Part shown: positions 34,090-44,309 of the stretch, one piece after another | Position numbering within the stretch: the stretch's first letter is position 1 | Layout: every line of letters starts with the position of its first letter | Assembly: GCF_000801105.2 (NCBI RefSeq) | Contig: NC_079515.1 | Coordinates: 7,812,001-7,876,000 of the forward strand | DNA: 64,000 nucleotides | From: Raphanus sativus | Lineage: Eukaryota > Streptophyta > Magnoliopsida > Brassicales > Brassicaceae | Reading direction: 5' to 3' | The notes under the pieces: model-generated | Database searches by the model: none | The model's input: only the letters and a program-made list of their open reading frames with translations | What the model was told of the DNA's origin: nothing | Program-made: the position numbers and the translations under genes

Positions 34090-34395
34090 TTAGCAAGGTG
34101 CACCAGATAATCCACACTTCTCCGGGAGTTTAGAAGCGAGGTCGAGGTCGATCCCACTGAGGAAAGGATTAGTTTTGGTTTTCTGCTTGCAGAGACACTG
34201 GAAGTCAGCATTAGACAGGGCTGTGCAACAAGGGCCCTTGGGATCAATCGCGGTGGTCACTGGGTTCTTAGTCTGCACATAGGGCTTGCAAGAGTACAGA
34301 TCACCAACGCTCATACCACAAAACTCTCCGGTTGCTGCCGTGAGTGTCAAGGCAAGAACCAAGGTAATAAAGACAAGCTTAGTGTTTGGCTCCAT
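34090..34395 (-). CDS. DIR1-like non-specific lipid transfer protein
   Basis: A single exon encodes 101 residues. A signal peptide (MEPNTKLVFITLVLALTLTAATG, cut near residue 23) precedes a mature 8-cysteine domain. The cysteines lie in FC, SC, PCC, QCLC, EKC and the final APC, giving the C..C..CC..CXC..C..C pattern of plant LTPs. The segment FCGMSVGDLYSCKP...CCTALSNADFQCLC...LASKLPEKCGL is most like the DIR1/DIR1-like group, secreted proteins linked to systemic acquired resistance signalling by moving lipids in the apoplast. No gene of this family is recalled here in Arabidopsis, so it is likely an insertion relative to that genome. A minus-strand TATA box lies about 105 bases upstream. Confidence 0.85.
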   Translation of the reverse strand: MEPNTKLVFITLVLALTLTAATGEFCGMSVGDLYSCKPYVQTKNPVTTAIDPKGPCCTALSNADFQCLCKQKTKTNPFLSGIDLDLASKLPEKCGLSGAPC

Positions 34396-35140
34396 TGATT
34401 TTTAGTATTTTTAGAGAGTTCTCACCAATTTTTTTTGCAACTACTTGTTTGCTCTTCTCTTAGCTTAGGATAGGCTAGGCTACCTGCTTCGAAGGGTTTA
34501 TATAGAGAATATAGGCACGTTACTGCTGAGTCCTAGCATCATATAAGACAATAATCTTGTGACTAATCTCATGTGCATATTATTCAATATCCATTTTGAT
34601 TTAAGAGCATATGTAGGGGAATATTGAATGTCTAACATGGTCTATACTATACAAGTAGTTTAATCAATATTCTTTTGTTGTCTCATGATACTTTAATATA
34701 ATATAAAGTAAGAACACCCGTGAGACATTGGCATTACTTTCTTTCCAGTGTGCTGCATTGTCACGGGCGTTCTTGGTGTCCTCAAACTTTATTGGGGACT
34801 CAAATTTAATTGCATTCATATGCAACTTATTTTACCTTTTGATATATCTTGGACGTATTATCCCAATTTGACAAATTTTTAATGAGAATAATCGATCTTT
34901 TATTTTGTTTTTGGTGAAACTGTAGTGCCTCTGTGAGTTAAGTAGCAGTCACAGGTGTGTTATGGTTGTAGTTTTTTGTTCTTTACCTGCCAAGCTGTTA
35001 ACATGTGTACATGAACCTATGGTGGCATATAAGATAGACTCATCATTTATTGCAGCTTGAGTTCACATTCCATAAGCAGAAATTGGATCTAGTCTCAACC
35101 TCAAAATATAATACTAAAATATAAACATTAAAAGATAGGT
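34396..35140. other. LTP promoter and spacer
   Basis: It contains the LTP TATA box and AT-rich sequence. No gene is seen. Confidence 0.5.
34498..34505 (-). promoter_or_regulatory. TATA box of the LTP gene
   Basis: On the minus strand CTCTATATAAACCC carries TATATAAA, 103 bases upstream of the ATG at 34395. Confidence 0.6.
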
Positions 35141-36408
35141 TTATTTGTTTGCTAATTTGAAAGCTTGTTTTGCAGTCTCAACAAGTGGAGCAGGACGATA
35201 ATTGAAATGAGTAGCATAGGTCAAGTAGGCACAGACCAAAGAGACATAGATCTTGAACCAGATCATCGACGAGAAGAAGGTGAGATGCGTACAGGTGATG
35301 GTGAACACAATCACCGCCAAGCAGTTAGTGAGGTGCTTTAACGTGCTGAACTCCTTTTCTGTTCCTTCGTTAGGGAAATGGCCATGAGAGTAGAAGTCAC
35401 TGAGCAACTGGTCTTTGATCTCGAATGTGCTCATTAACCAAGCATTGATTTCCTTTTCTTCATATGGGATTTGGTTTTGGCTGATACGACGGATGTGGAT
35501 GTGAACTTGTGATGGTTCAGTACCATATACATTGTCTAAGAAAGACGGACAACGGGTTTTGTAACCGATGGTCACATCATAAACTGCAACAAGTGCAAAT
35601 AGTTGCGTAAGAGTTTGTTTAAATCAGTGATGCAAAAACAGCGAAAGTATAATAAGCAAACCTGCATCAAGTGAGCCATTCAACTCCTCCAAGCAGGAGA
35701 CGAAACCTTTTGTCTTGGGAAGCAACACGTTGTTCAGTATTGGAAGGCCATTTTCAGCTGCAAACTTCTTGCTCCTTTCGCATTTAACCTCTCTGCATGA
35801 AAGTCTATGCTTTAACCAAAAGGGTTTCTAAACAAAGCAAAGAAGAAGGGGACTTACGTGTAATCTGTGCCCTCGGGGAAAAGACCAAGCCACAAAGCAT
35901 CTCGAGGATCCTTAAAACTCGAGACCATCTGCCTCAAGTTTGCTTCATCTACTTTCCATCTCCGCTCAACGGGGATAAACTCAAACAGGTGAAACGCCCA
36001 ACCAAACAGAGGCAACTTCATCAAACTGCTCTTGAGCACATACTTCATATTCCCAATCTGTCCTTTACGCAGTGCAAGATCCCAGAAGTACATCCAATCA
36101 ACTTCTGTTCGGTGATTGGCAATGAGCAACACTCGTTCCTCGCAAGGAACCTTATCCCCGGAGAAGACAACTTTGGTTCTGTTGATCTTCTCGAAGAGGA
36201 AAGGCCACAAGGCGAGCCAGGAGCCAAAGAAGAAAGAAACACATCTACGGCTGTAGTGTAAGCTGAAAAGCCTCACCACTACAGCTGATAGGAAACCCCA
36301 GAAAATCAACATCATAAAAGCTGTTGAAACCAACACCATCAGACATGCTATACCTCTCAACATTCTTATTAGAGACATCTTATTAGAGTTTTTAAGTTTC
36401 TTTTCCAT
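35141..36408 (-). CDS. LPAT5: 1-acyl-sn-glycerol-3-phosphate acyltransferase LPAT5
   Basis: Three exons (36408-35858, 35792-35662, 35583-35141) encode 374 residues. The enzyme transfers an acyl group from acyl-CoA to lysophosphatidic acid to make phosphatidic acid in the ER. Catalytic block I is NHRTEVDW (His99...Asp104, the HX4D motif) and block III is LGLFPEGTD (about 175-182); the PVERRW segment also matches the family. Two hydrophobic segments lie near the N-terminus (about 18-48 and 58-72), and another pair near the C-terminus ([34 protein letters not shown]). Length is within one residue of the Arabidopsis LPAT5 I recall. The synteny (At3g18850) decides between LPAT4 and LPAT5. Confidence 0.92.
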
Positions 36409-36580
36409 TTTTGTGACACCTTAAAGATAATCTATATATATACCCTCCTGTTGTGTATATTCTTGATTCAATAGAAAGTGAATTTCACCAATCCGGGGTT
36501 ATCATAGTCACCATTAGAGCTTATATGGTGATAACATCATAATAGAGTTCTTAGCACAGAACAACATACTTCACCTGCAG

Positions 36581-36668
36581 TTATATGATCAAAGACTCTA
36601 GGAACATATTTTAGGATGATAAAGTTATATGATCAAAGACTTTAGGAACATATTTTAGGATGATAAAG
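36581..36668. repeat. 44-bp tandem duplication
   Basis: Copies at 36581-36624 and 36625-36668 both begin TTATATGATCAAAGACT and end GGATGATAAAG. They differ by a single C/T. Confidence 0.9.
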
Positions 36669-36846
36669 AGTTTAAGCACTTCATAACACAATATATTGAT
36701 CAAAAGAGAAAAGCAAACTATGGAAAAATTGTCTTCTTTTTTTCTTCTTTTTCTCAAAGACTTTGGAGCTGAGAAATCCTTAATTTTTTAATTACTTGAC
36801 ACTAAGGGTTGAGAGATTAATTAATAGATTAAAAAAACAAAACTAG

Positions 36847-36887
36847 GAATCTAAGGATTTTTAGCAGAAAAAAAAGAATCTAAGGAT
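36847..36887. repeat. micro-insertion flanked by 12-bp direct repeats
   Basis: GAATCTAAGGAT at 36847-36858 and 36876-36887 flanks the 17 bases TTTTAGCAGAAAAAAAA. This resembles a 3' stub of a retroposon with a short A tail on the plus strand. Confidence 0.6.
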
Positions 36888-37353
36888 CTGAATTGCGCTG
36901 GATTTAGAATAAAAGAAATAAGCTTTATTTTCAGAAGCATCTCGTAGATTATACTCTTGTTAAAAAAAAACAAGAAACTTAGGAAGGAATTAAAAAGGGA
37001 ATACAATCAGGCAAGAGAACATTACAAACTTACAAAAAGAATCAGAATACAATGCAAGTTGTAAAATCCACCTATCAGATTTTTTATTTATTTCTGAAAG
37101 TTTGCTGGAAGAAGAAGAAGACAGCTCACTGCTTACCATGGACATGAAGCTTCTGGGGGTTTTATAAACAGTGCAAAAAGATGAATTAATGGTCGAGAAA
37201 GAGAAAGATCACCAAGGGGACTACGACCGGTTTTGAAAAAGGGCTCGGAGGTGGTTGTTAATTACGGTTTAATGCCACCACTCTTGTAGAAAGAACCCAA
37301 CAACGGAAGGTGCGGAAATTTAAACTACTGTCCGCTCCTCTTTCGCTAATATT

Positions 37354-37410
37354 AGATTCTACCACGTCACCATTTTGCCCCCAAAAAAAAAAGATTCTAC
37401 CACGTCACCA
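37354..37410. repeat. micro-insertion flanked by 19-bp direct repeats
   Basis: AGATTCTACCACGTCACCA occurs at 37354-37372 and 37392-37410. Between them lies TTTTGCCCCCAAAAAAAAA. The TTTT-GC-...-A-run layout is the same as at 36859-36875. Confidence 0.7.
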
Positions 37411-37665
37411 CCATCCTTGTTTGTTCCCCATCCTCTTTTTATATATTTTAAACAAATTCAAAAGAAAAGAAAAAACTATTTACTTAATTGGGCCGGGCTT
37501 TTAAGCCCATAAGAGACTGTTCCATTTTTCCTTTTATTTCGAGGGAAATATAATTTTTGTTAGTTTTATATTTTATCGGAAGATCCCTCTCCTCTTCCTC
37601 CCGCAAGGCAGTCACTTTTGAGTCGACGCTTTGGTCTCTCCTTCTCTGTTTGCTGATCGTTCTCG

Positions 37666-40600
37666 ATGATGATGGATATCGATTTCAACGAATACAAGCT
37701 CAGATGCGAGCTTCGTGGCCACGACGACGATGTACGATCTCTCTCTCTCTCTCTCTCTCGCTATTCACCTTACCTTCTTCACTGTGTCTTCGTGATCGAT
37801 TCTCTTTCGAGATTTCGGAACTCCGTACCTTATAACTTTAGATTCCGTTAGCTTGATCCAGCTCCGTTATTCAACTTAAATGTGATTTTGCATTGCTTCG
37901 ATTTCAGTTTCATGTGCGGATTTGATAATTATAGCGAGCCTTAGGTTCCTGATTAGATGCTCGATACTGTAATTTACCTAATTGTAAATTTTGATTCTCT
38001 CTCAGGTCCGTGGGATATGTGTGTGCACTGATGAGCATATAGCTACCTCATCAAGAGACAAAACCATTAGGGTATGGTCACTTGATTCTGATAACAAGCG
38101 CCGGTATTCACCTTCCAAGATTCTGTTGGGTCACACAAGCTTCGTTGGACCGCTTGCATGGATCTCTCCCAACGAGGAGTATCCTGAAGGAAGGCTTGTC
38201 TCTGGGAGCATGGATACTTCTGTTCTCGTTTGGAACCTGACAAATGGAGAGATTGTTCAGGCATTGAAAGGTCATAAGATGCAGGTCACTGGTGTTGCTC
38301 TTGATAACGATGACATAGTTTCATCTTCAGTTGATCAGTAAGTCCTTCTGTTCTAGAATACTTACAAATGGCTTTCCTATGGTGTTTATATTATTTTTGT
38401 TCTGAGTGTGTTTAGGAGTGTTAGGATGTTAACTGTGTACGTTATCGTCTTGATGTGCCTTGCTAGTTTTAGTAATACAATGGTAAAGAGATCTTTCAAA
38501 TATTGGATTAGTCTCTACTGTTCTGTAGTGTAACTTAAGTTCTCGTTTTTTTCCCTTGTTCTGCAGAACTCTGAAACGATGGGAAAACGGCCAGCTTGTT
38601 GAATCTTGGGAGGCGCACCAGTCGCCTATCCAGGCAGTGTTAAGGTTGCCGTCTGGTGAGCTCGTTTCAGGTTCAAGCGATACCACTCTCAAACTCTGGA
38701 ACGGAAAAACAAGCCTACGAACCTTTCAAGGGCATGCAGGTGAATTTCTAATTGTGCATCTCTCAAGTTTTTTCGTTTCAGTATGAGAAGCTGCTGTAAC
38801 ACATATTATCTTGTGAAAGGGCCAAGCCACTGACATTTTGTATTGCAATGTAGATACTGTTAGAGGTTTAGCCGTGATGTCTGATTTGGGATTTCTTTCA
38901 GCATCACATGATGGGTAAGTTATTTGCTTCTAGTAACCTCTTGCCTTATTTCATTCCATTTTCCCAGTTAATCACCCTTATCCATATGTTCTTAATCAGA
39001 TTTTTTTTTTTATAAATCTGAACAGCTCAGTCAGGCTGTGGGCTCTAAGTGGCGAAGTTCTTTTGGAGATGGTTGGGCACACCTCCATTGTTTACTCAGT
39101 TGACGCTCATGCATCTGGCCTTATTGTTAGTGGAAGTGAAGATCGCCATGCCAAAATATGGAAAGGTGATGGTTTTCCTTTTATGTGTGTTTTCCTTTAA
39201 TTCGAAATCATGTTTTTATAGATTGATGTGTTATTCTTACTTGTTACTTTTGTTTGGTACAGATGGAGTATGCGTTCAGAGTTTGGAACACCCAGGCTGC
39301 GTCTGGGATGCCAAATTCTTGGAGAACGGAGACATTGTGACTGCATGTTCAGATGGAGTGGCTCGCGTCTGGACCGTACGTGATGGCATGATAGCAGATC
39401 AAATGGAGATTGAAGCCTTTGACTCCCAACTTTCTCAGTATAAATTGAGCAGGTAGTCTGATCATTAAATCCTGTGTCCATAGAATATTTCTTTCCGGTG
39501 GCAGTTTCATGATTTTAATGATTTTTTGTCTTTTTCATAATCTCAGGAAAAAGGTTGGGGGAATGAAACTTGACGAGCTGCCGGGGCTTGATTCTCTGAC
39601 GTTACCAGGTGCCTTTTAGTATCCAAACTTTGTATTTTAAACTTTTATCATCCTGTCGAAAGCTGTAACTGATACTGTTTGGCTATGGTGATTCTTGTAA
39701 CATCTTCTACTATTCTATGCATTCTATCAGGCACCAGTGATGGCCAGACAAAAGTCGTAAGGGAGGGAGACAATGGTGTTGCTTATGCATGGAATATGAA
39801 GGATCAAAGATGGGACAAAGTATGTCAACATAATGAGCTTTTATATCTTTTTAAAAAACCTTTTTCGTTTGTTGACTACATATCATTTTTGTCTTTGACT
39901 TGAATGCTGCTTTATTATTATTATTTTTTTCAGATTGGTGAGGTTGTTGATGGCCCAGATGGTGTGGCTGACCGTCCTATCCACGAAGGAGTTCAGTATG
40001 ATTTTGGTTAGATTATAAACCTATTATGGAAACTTAAGAAATCATTTAAAATAAGTGAACAAAATTCTTAGCCGGTTTTGTATTTTTTTTAAGTCTTCGA
40101 TGTTGACATTGGTGATGGGGAACCTATCCGGAAGCTTCCTTACAATCGATCAGGTACTTGAACTATGTTGCTGGCCTTATCTTTATTCCAAGTGCAACTA
40201 CAAGCAAGTACTTCTGTTTATATATACCAAAATGGTTTCTTGTTTTGCAGACAATCCTTATGATGCAGCTGACAAATGGCTTCTAAGAGAGAATCTTCCC
40301 CTCGCATATCGGCAGCAGATTGTTGAATTTATATTACAGAACTCTGGGCAGAAGGACTTCAATTTTAATCCATCTTTTCGTGATCCCTTCACCGGCGGTA
40401 TAGTGTCTCATGATTTAAAAATATTTGGTGTGAAATTTTGTTTTCAGGTTTTCAATGTAACTTTATGTTATGCCGTCTCTGTGTAACAGCAAATGCTTAT
40501 GTACCTGGGCAATCATCTCATACAGCTGGTATGAATATATTGTCTGTATTGTTCTCACATAATACTTAAAAGGATTCTAGTTTCTTGTAATATTCTTCCT

Positions 40601-42538
40601 TTTGATCCATGCACTTTGACTCTCTTTCTGCTGCAGCAACTACGGCAAAACCCTTGTACAAGCACATTCCAAAAGTACGCTAGTTTCTTCTTTCTTTATT
40701 CCTGTGTAGCGTTTCTAGATACTGATCCCTGTTTTTCCATTGTTTCCTCCAGAGAGGTGTACTAGTTTTCGAAGTTGCTCAATATGATGGGATCGTGAAA
40801 AAGATGACAGAGTTCAACAGTACTCTACGATCTGATCCAGTAAGCTCTCACACAAGCACAGTTGCACCAAGAATGAATCATGGTTATTTTACTCTTTTCT
40901 AGTACTGGTTGTTTATGTTACTGATACTATTTTTCCTCTCATGAAGGTACATACTGACAAGTCGCTGACAGAAGTTGAAATATCTAGAGTTGGCGCAATG
41001 GTGAAAATACTCAAGGACACATCACATTACCATGCTACCAGTTTTGCTGATATGGATATTTCTCTACTTTTGAAAGTGTTACAAGCATGGCCACCTGCGA
41101 TGATGTTTCCTGGTAGGTCTTCGCTTTTCAATCAATTAGCTAAATCAGTTACAACAATCTAAAATGAGATATGTTTTGGTTTCTTTGATAAGTATTATTG
41201 GTTTCCTGCAGGCCATAAAAACAATTTGCCTTTTGGTAGCCAATGTTTTTTCGTGTTAATTGTCGGATATAGCGCTTATGCTTATGTTTTTGAATATGCA
41301 GCTACTGATTTAGTTAGGATGCTCGTTTTGCATCCCCATGGAGCAAGTCTACTTATTAAGCATGTGGAAAACAACAATGGTAATTATCTCACATGAAGCT
41401 AATGGTTTCCCAAATATCAGCTAATATTCTTTACTAACTTGCATCTCTCTGTAAATTAAATCAGATTTGCTTCTGGATGTTATAAAGAAAGTCACAGAAG
41501 ATTCGGCTCTTCCTGCAAACCTTCTAACTACTGTTCGTGTCCTTGTCAATCTATTCAAGAATCCTTCATTTCATTACTGGCTACAGAGGCATCATAGTCA
41601 AGTGAGTACTATTTCGTTTCCTAGGTTTTATATCATAACTAGAATCTGAGATGATATTCATGAACCTACTATTGGTATCCTTGTCGAATATCCGTGTCTC
41701 AGGCTCTGATCTGCGTCTGGGAATAGGAATTAAGTTTATAATTGCATTTTACAATAGTGCCTAAGATTTGTGTTTGTGTGTTTTATTATGATGATGTGAA
41801 AGAATGGTTTCTCGGGTACTCAGTCTTTAATCTGTGTGTTATCCATCGATGCAGATTCTTGATGCCTTCTCAAACTGTTATTCATCCCCAAATAAGAATC
41901 TGCAGTTGGCATATTCTACGTTGCTTCTCAAGTACGATACTCTCTTATAATAAGTTTGCTCTATAATCTATGATACTTATTGTTGAGTTTTTATCAGACC
42001 CCATGTTCGATATGTTTTTCCTTTTTTGGCAGTTATGCAGTGCTATTAATAGAAAAGAAGGATCAAGAAGGCCAAGCTCAAGTCCTGTCAGCAGCGTTGC
42101 AGGTAGGCCTAAGTTTGGTCATATTCACACCATCGTGTGCATATTTTACCATTGAACTGAATCTCATCTGTTCTAGTAAATCTGAGAACACCAATTTATT
42201 ATATTTATCAATCTTTTGTCCTAAAAAACATGAATCTCTAAACAGATTGCAGAAGAGGAAGCTGCAGATGTTGATTCCAAGTTCCGAAGTTTGGTAGCAA
42301 TCGGCTCTCTGGTTAGTTCTCAACCCACTTAAAGAGTTCTTCCTTAACAATAGGTGTATATATATGCTTGTTGGTTACAACATTATTTTTCTTTACCGGA
42401 CAGATGCTTGAAGGGCTCGTGAAGAAGATAGCGATAGATTTTGAGGTGGAGAGCATTGCGAAATCAGCTAAGGCATCTAAGGAAGCAAAGATTATGGAAG
42501 TTGGTGCTGATATCGATCTTGTAATTCGCCAGCCTTAA
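37666..42538 (+). CDS. WD40/PFU/PUL protein, PLAA/Doa1-type ubiquitin-binding Cdc48 cofactor
   Basis: Twenty-one exons join in frame to 761 residues: 37666-37731, 38006-38337, 38567-38739, 38854-38914, 39026-39165, 39263-39452, 39547-39608, 39731-39819, 39934-40006, 40094-40153, 40251-40397, 40490-40528, 40637-40674, 40753-40839, 40947-41112, 41302-41379, 41465-41601, 41855-41931, 42033-42102, 42246-42311, 42404-42538. N-terminal WD40 repeats (HIATSSRDKTIRVWSL, RLVSGSMDTSVLVWNL, ELVSGSSDTTLKLWNG, LIVSGSEDRHAKIWKD, DIVTACSDGVARVWTV) form a propeller of about seven blades. A PFU domain (roughly 360-460: GQTKVVREGDNGVAYAW...KLPYNRSDNPYDAADKWLL) binds ubiquitin. The C-terminal PUL domain (HIPKRGVLVFEVAQYDGIVKKM to the end) binds Cdc48/p97. 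Homologues keep the ubiquitin pool and help Cdc48-dependent degradation. Position fits recalled At3g18860. The start could be any of three consecutive ATGs. Confidence 0.92.
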
Positions 42539-42836
42539 AAGAGAGACTTGTGAATGTTGCCCTAGATTAGGATTCTTTTTCATATTATTCGTATTCACTT
42601 TTTCTATTACTTCAAATACACAAAACTGAATTTTCTAGCAGAAAAACCTGAAATCATATATGACCGAACCCATAATAAGTTCAAATCCAAAATAAGAGTC
42701 AGATGAAATTATAAATTATACAAGAATCTAAGATATTATTAACCAAAATGAACAATTATAAAATCCAAATGAGAGTAGATAACTGGCCTAAGATTTTTGA
42801 ATATCAACAATTGAAAACAATGAAGCAGGAGAAAAC

Positions 42837-43685
42837 TCATGGTTTCCACTTGGAATAGAACTTGTGATCACCCCACATCAACATTCTACTAAGCGAAACC
42901 CTAACGCCCTTCTTCTTCAAATGCCAATGCCTCGGCTTTATCCTCCTCCCCAAGCTAAACCCAAAATACTGTGGAAACTTCTTCAACTCTTCCAACTCTC
43001 TCTCCATATCATAAACCAGAAACTCGAACTTGGGCCTCAAGTTATCCTCCACACTGTACCCGAATATCGCCGGGATCCTCCCGCACACCCTAGCCGCCTC
43101 CTCGTGTCCAAACCCTATGCTCTTGAGGAACCTCATCTTCGCTCTCAGCTTCTCCACCCTCGTGTTTAGCACGTGCGCGTTCGTCTTGCTCGCTCTGTTC
43201 AGATTCTTCACCCCCAGCTCCTTAAGGTAAACCAGCGTCGGTCTCAGACAGTACTCCACGTCGGATAGGAGGATCTTGGGGCAGTTCACGATCAGTCCTC
43301 TGGATTCCGCGGCGGAGGCTCCGACCTCGCCGGCGAGAAAGTCGAAGACGGGATCGGTTTCGGAGATGGAGAAAGTCGGAGAGAAGAGCTGCGGGCAGAG
43401 GAAGACGAGTCGAGGGAAGTCTTCGTCGGAGATTCCTTTTGATTTCAGGAAGTTCACGGCGGAGAGGATCGCGGGAAGGTTGTCCGCCGGAGGAGCAAGT
43501 CTCGGATTGTGAGGGATCACTCCGAGAGACGAGAGGTATCTTAGATTCTCGCGGTGAGAGGTATTAAACTTCAGATAGAGAGGTCTTGAGCTTGGAGGAG
43601 GAGAGGAAGACGAGGAGAGTGATGATAGAGGTCGAAGATGATGAAGTGAAGCGGTTACGGTAGCCATAGATTCCGTTATCCTCAT
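42837..43685 (-). CDS. mTERF-family organellar transcription/RNA factor
   Basis: A single exon encodes 282 residues (or 276 from the second Met, at 43667). The N-terminus is Ser/Pro/Arg-rich (MATVTASLHHLRPLSSLSSSSS), a likely chloroplast transit peptide. The rest holds mTERF repeats, each a pair of helices with a conserved leucine/proline: FLKSKGISDEDFPRLVFLCPQLF, LRPTLVYLKELGVKNLNRASKTN, KMRFLKSIGFGHEEAARVCGRIPAIF, ELEELKKFPQYFGFSL. mTERF proteins bind organellar nucleic acid and modulate transcription or RNA maturation. It is divergently paired with the ribosomal S17 gene only 180 bp away. The order matches recalled At3g18870; the specific target is unknown. Confidence 0.88.
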   Translation of the reverse strand: MRITESMATVTASLHHLRPLSSLSSSSSPPPSSRPLYLKFNTSHRENLRYLSSLGVIPHNPRLAPPADNLPAILSAVNFLKSKGISDEDFPRLVFLCPQLFSPTFSISETDPVFDFLAGEVGASAAESRGLIVNCPKILLSDVEYCLRPTLVYLKELGVKNLNRASKTNAHVLNTRVEKLRAKMRFLKSIGFGHEEAARVCGRIPAIFGYSVEDNLRPKFEFLVYDMERELEELKKFPQYFGFSLGRRIKPRHWHLKKKGVRVSLSRMLMWGDHKFYSKWKP

Positions 43686-43864
43686 CCCGGTTCGATCTTA
43701 TATCTGGAAATAAACCAGATATTAATTTTGAACTGGTTCATATCTATGGGCCTTTTGTAATTTGGGCTTGATCAAAAAGCCCATGATTATAAAACCCTAG
43801 ACGATCGTCTTCTTCGCCGGTGTCTCAGATTCTCGCTCACTTGTTTGTTCAGGGTCTGTAGAAA
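43686..43864. promoter_or_regulatory. 180-bp bidirectional promoter (mTERF / ribosomal S17)
   Basis: Between the two divergent starts lie GGGCCTTTT (about 43749), TTGGGCTTG (about 43764), AAAGCCCATG (about 43776) and a telo-box AAAACCCTAG (about 43791). Site II elements next to a telo-box are typical of genes for ribosomal and organellar proteins. Joint regulation is inferred from the shared short interval. Confidence 0.65.
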
Positions 43865-44309
43865 ATGAAGCCGGTGATAGGTACGGTGGTGTCGAACAAG
43901 ATGCAGAAGTCGGTGGTTGTAGCCGTGGACAGACTCTTCCACAACAAGCTGTACAATCGCTACGTCAAGCGTACTTCCAAGTTCATGGCTCACGACGAGA
44001 AGAACGCCTGTAACATCGGCGATCGAGTAATTCCTTCTTATACTGTTTTCAATCTAAAGCTTTCAAAATCTGTGGGAGATGTTATAGTGAATTTGAGATA
44101 CATTTGATCAAGAGCTGAAAGGAACTTGATTTGTAATAATGCAGGTGAAATTGGATCCTTCGAGACCTTTGAGCAAGCATAAGAATTGGATTGTTGCTGA
44201 AATCATAAAGAAAGCAAGAATCTATTCTCCACAGGCTGCTGCTGCTCTCAATTTCTCAGCTGCGAAGGCTCCCTCTGAGTCTTCGATTCCCCCTGTTTCA
44301 TCTTTTTAA
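43865..44309 (+). CDS. organellar ribosomal protein S17 (uS17)
   Basis: Exons 43865-44026 and 44145-44309 give 108 residues, joined in phase 0. The bacterial-type uS17 fold is an OB barrel binding 16S-like rRNA. Visible: [23 protein letters not shown], the [21 protein letters not shown](K)[11 protein letters not shown] signature (split here by the intron after GDR) and [13 protein letters not shown]. The protein lacks a long transit peptide; mitochondrial S17 proteins of this kind carry the targeting information in the mature part. It matches recalled At3g18880 (paralogue At1g49400, EMB1129). The product joins the small subunit of organellar ribosomes. Confidence 0.92.

Larger units (their letters stand above)
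36409..37665. other. spacer between LPAT5 and the WD40 gene (head to head)
   Basis: It contains a 44-bp tandem duplication at 36581-36668 with one mismatch, two homopolymer micro-insertions with direct repeats (36847-36887 and 37354-37410), and a site II pair (TTGGGCCGGGC and AAGCCCATAA, about 37487-37511) upstream of the WD40 gene. Confidence 0.6.

Noticed and set aside
33846..34133. Frame with a poly-Gln tract upstream of and overlapping the LTP gene
   Set aside because: Caused by a (CAA)n microsatellite; no splice or domain support, and it overlaps the clear LTP gene on the other strand.
39003..39025. Another homopolymer micro-insertion in a WD40-gene intron
   Set aside because: The T-run is an ordinary intron polypyrimidine tract; the flanking words are not a true direct repeat.
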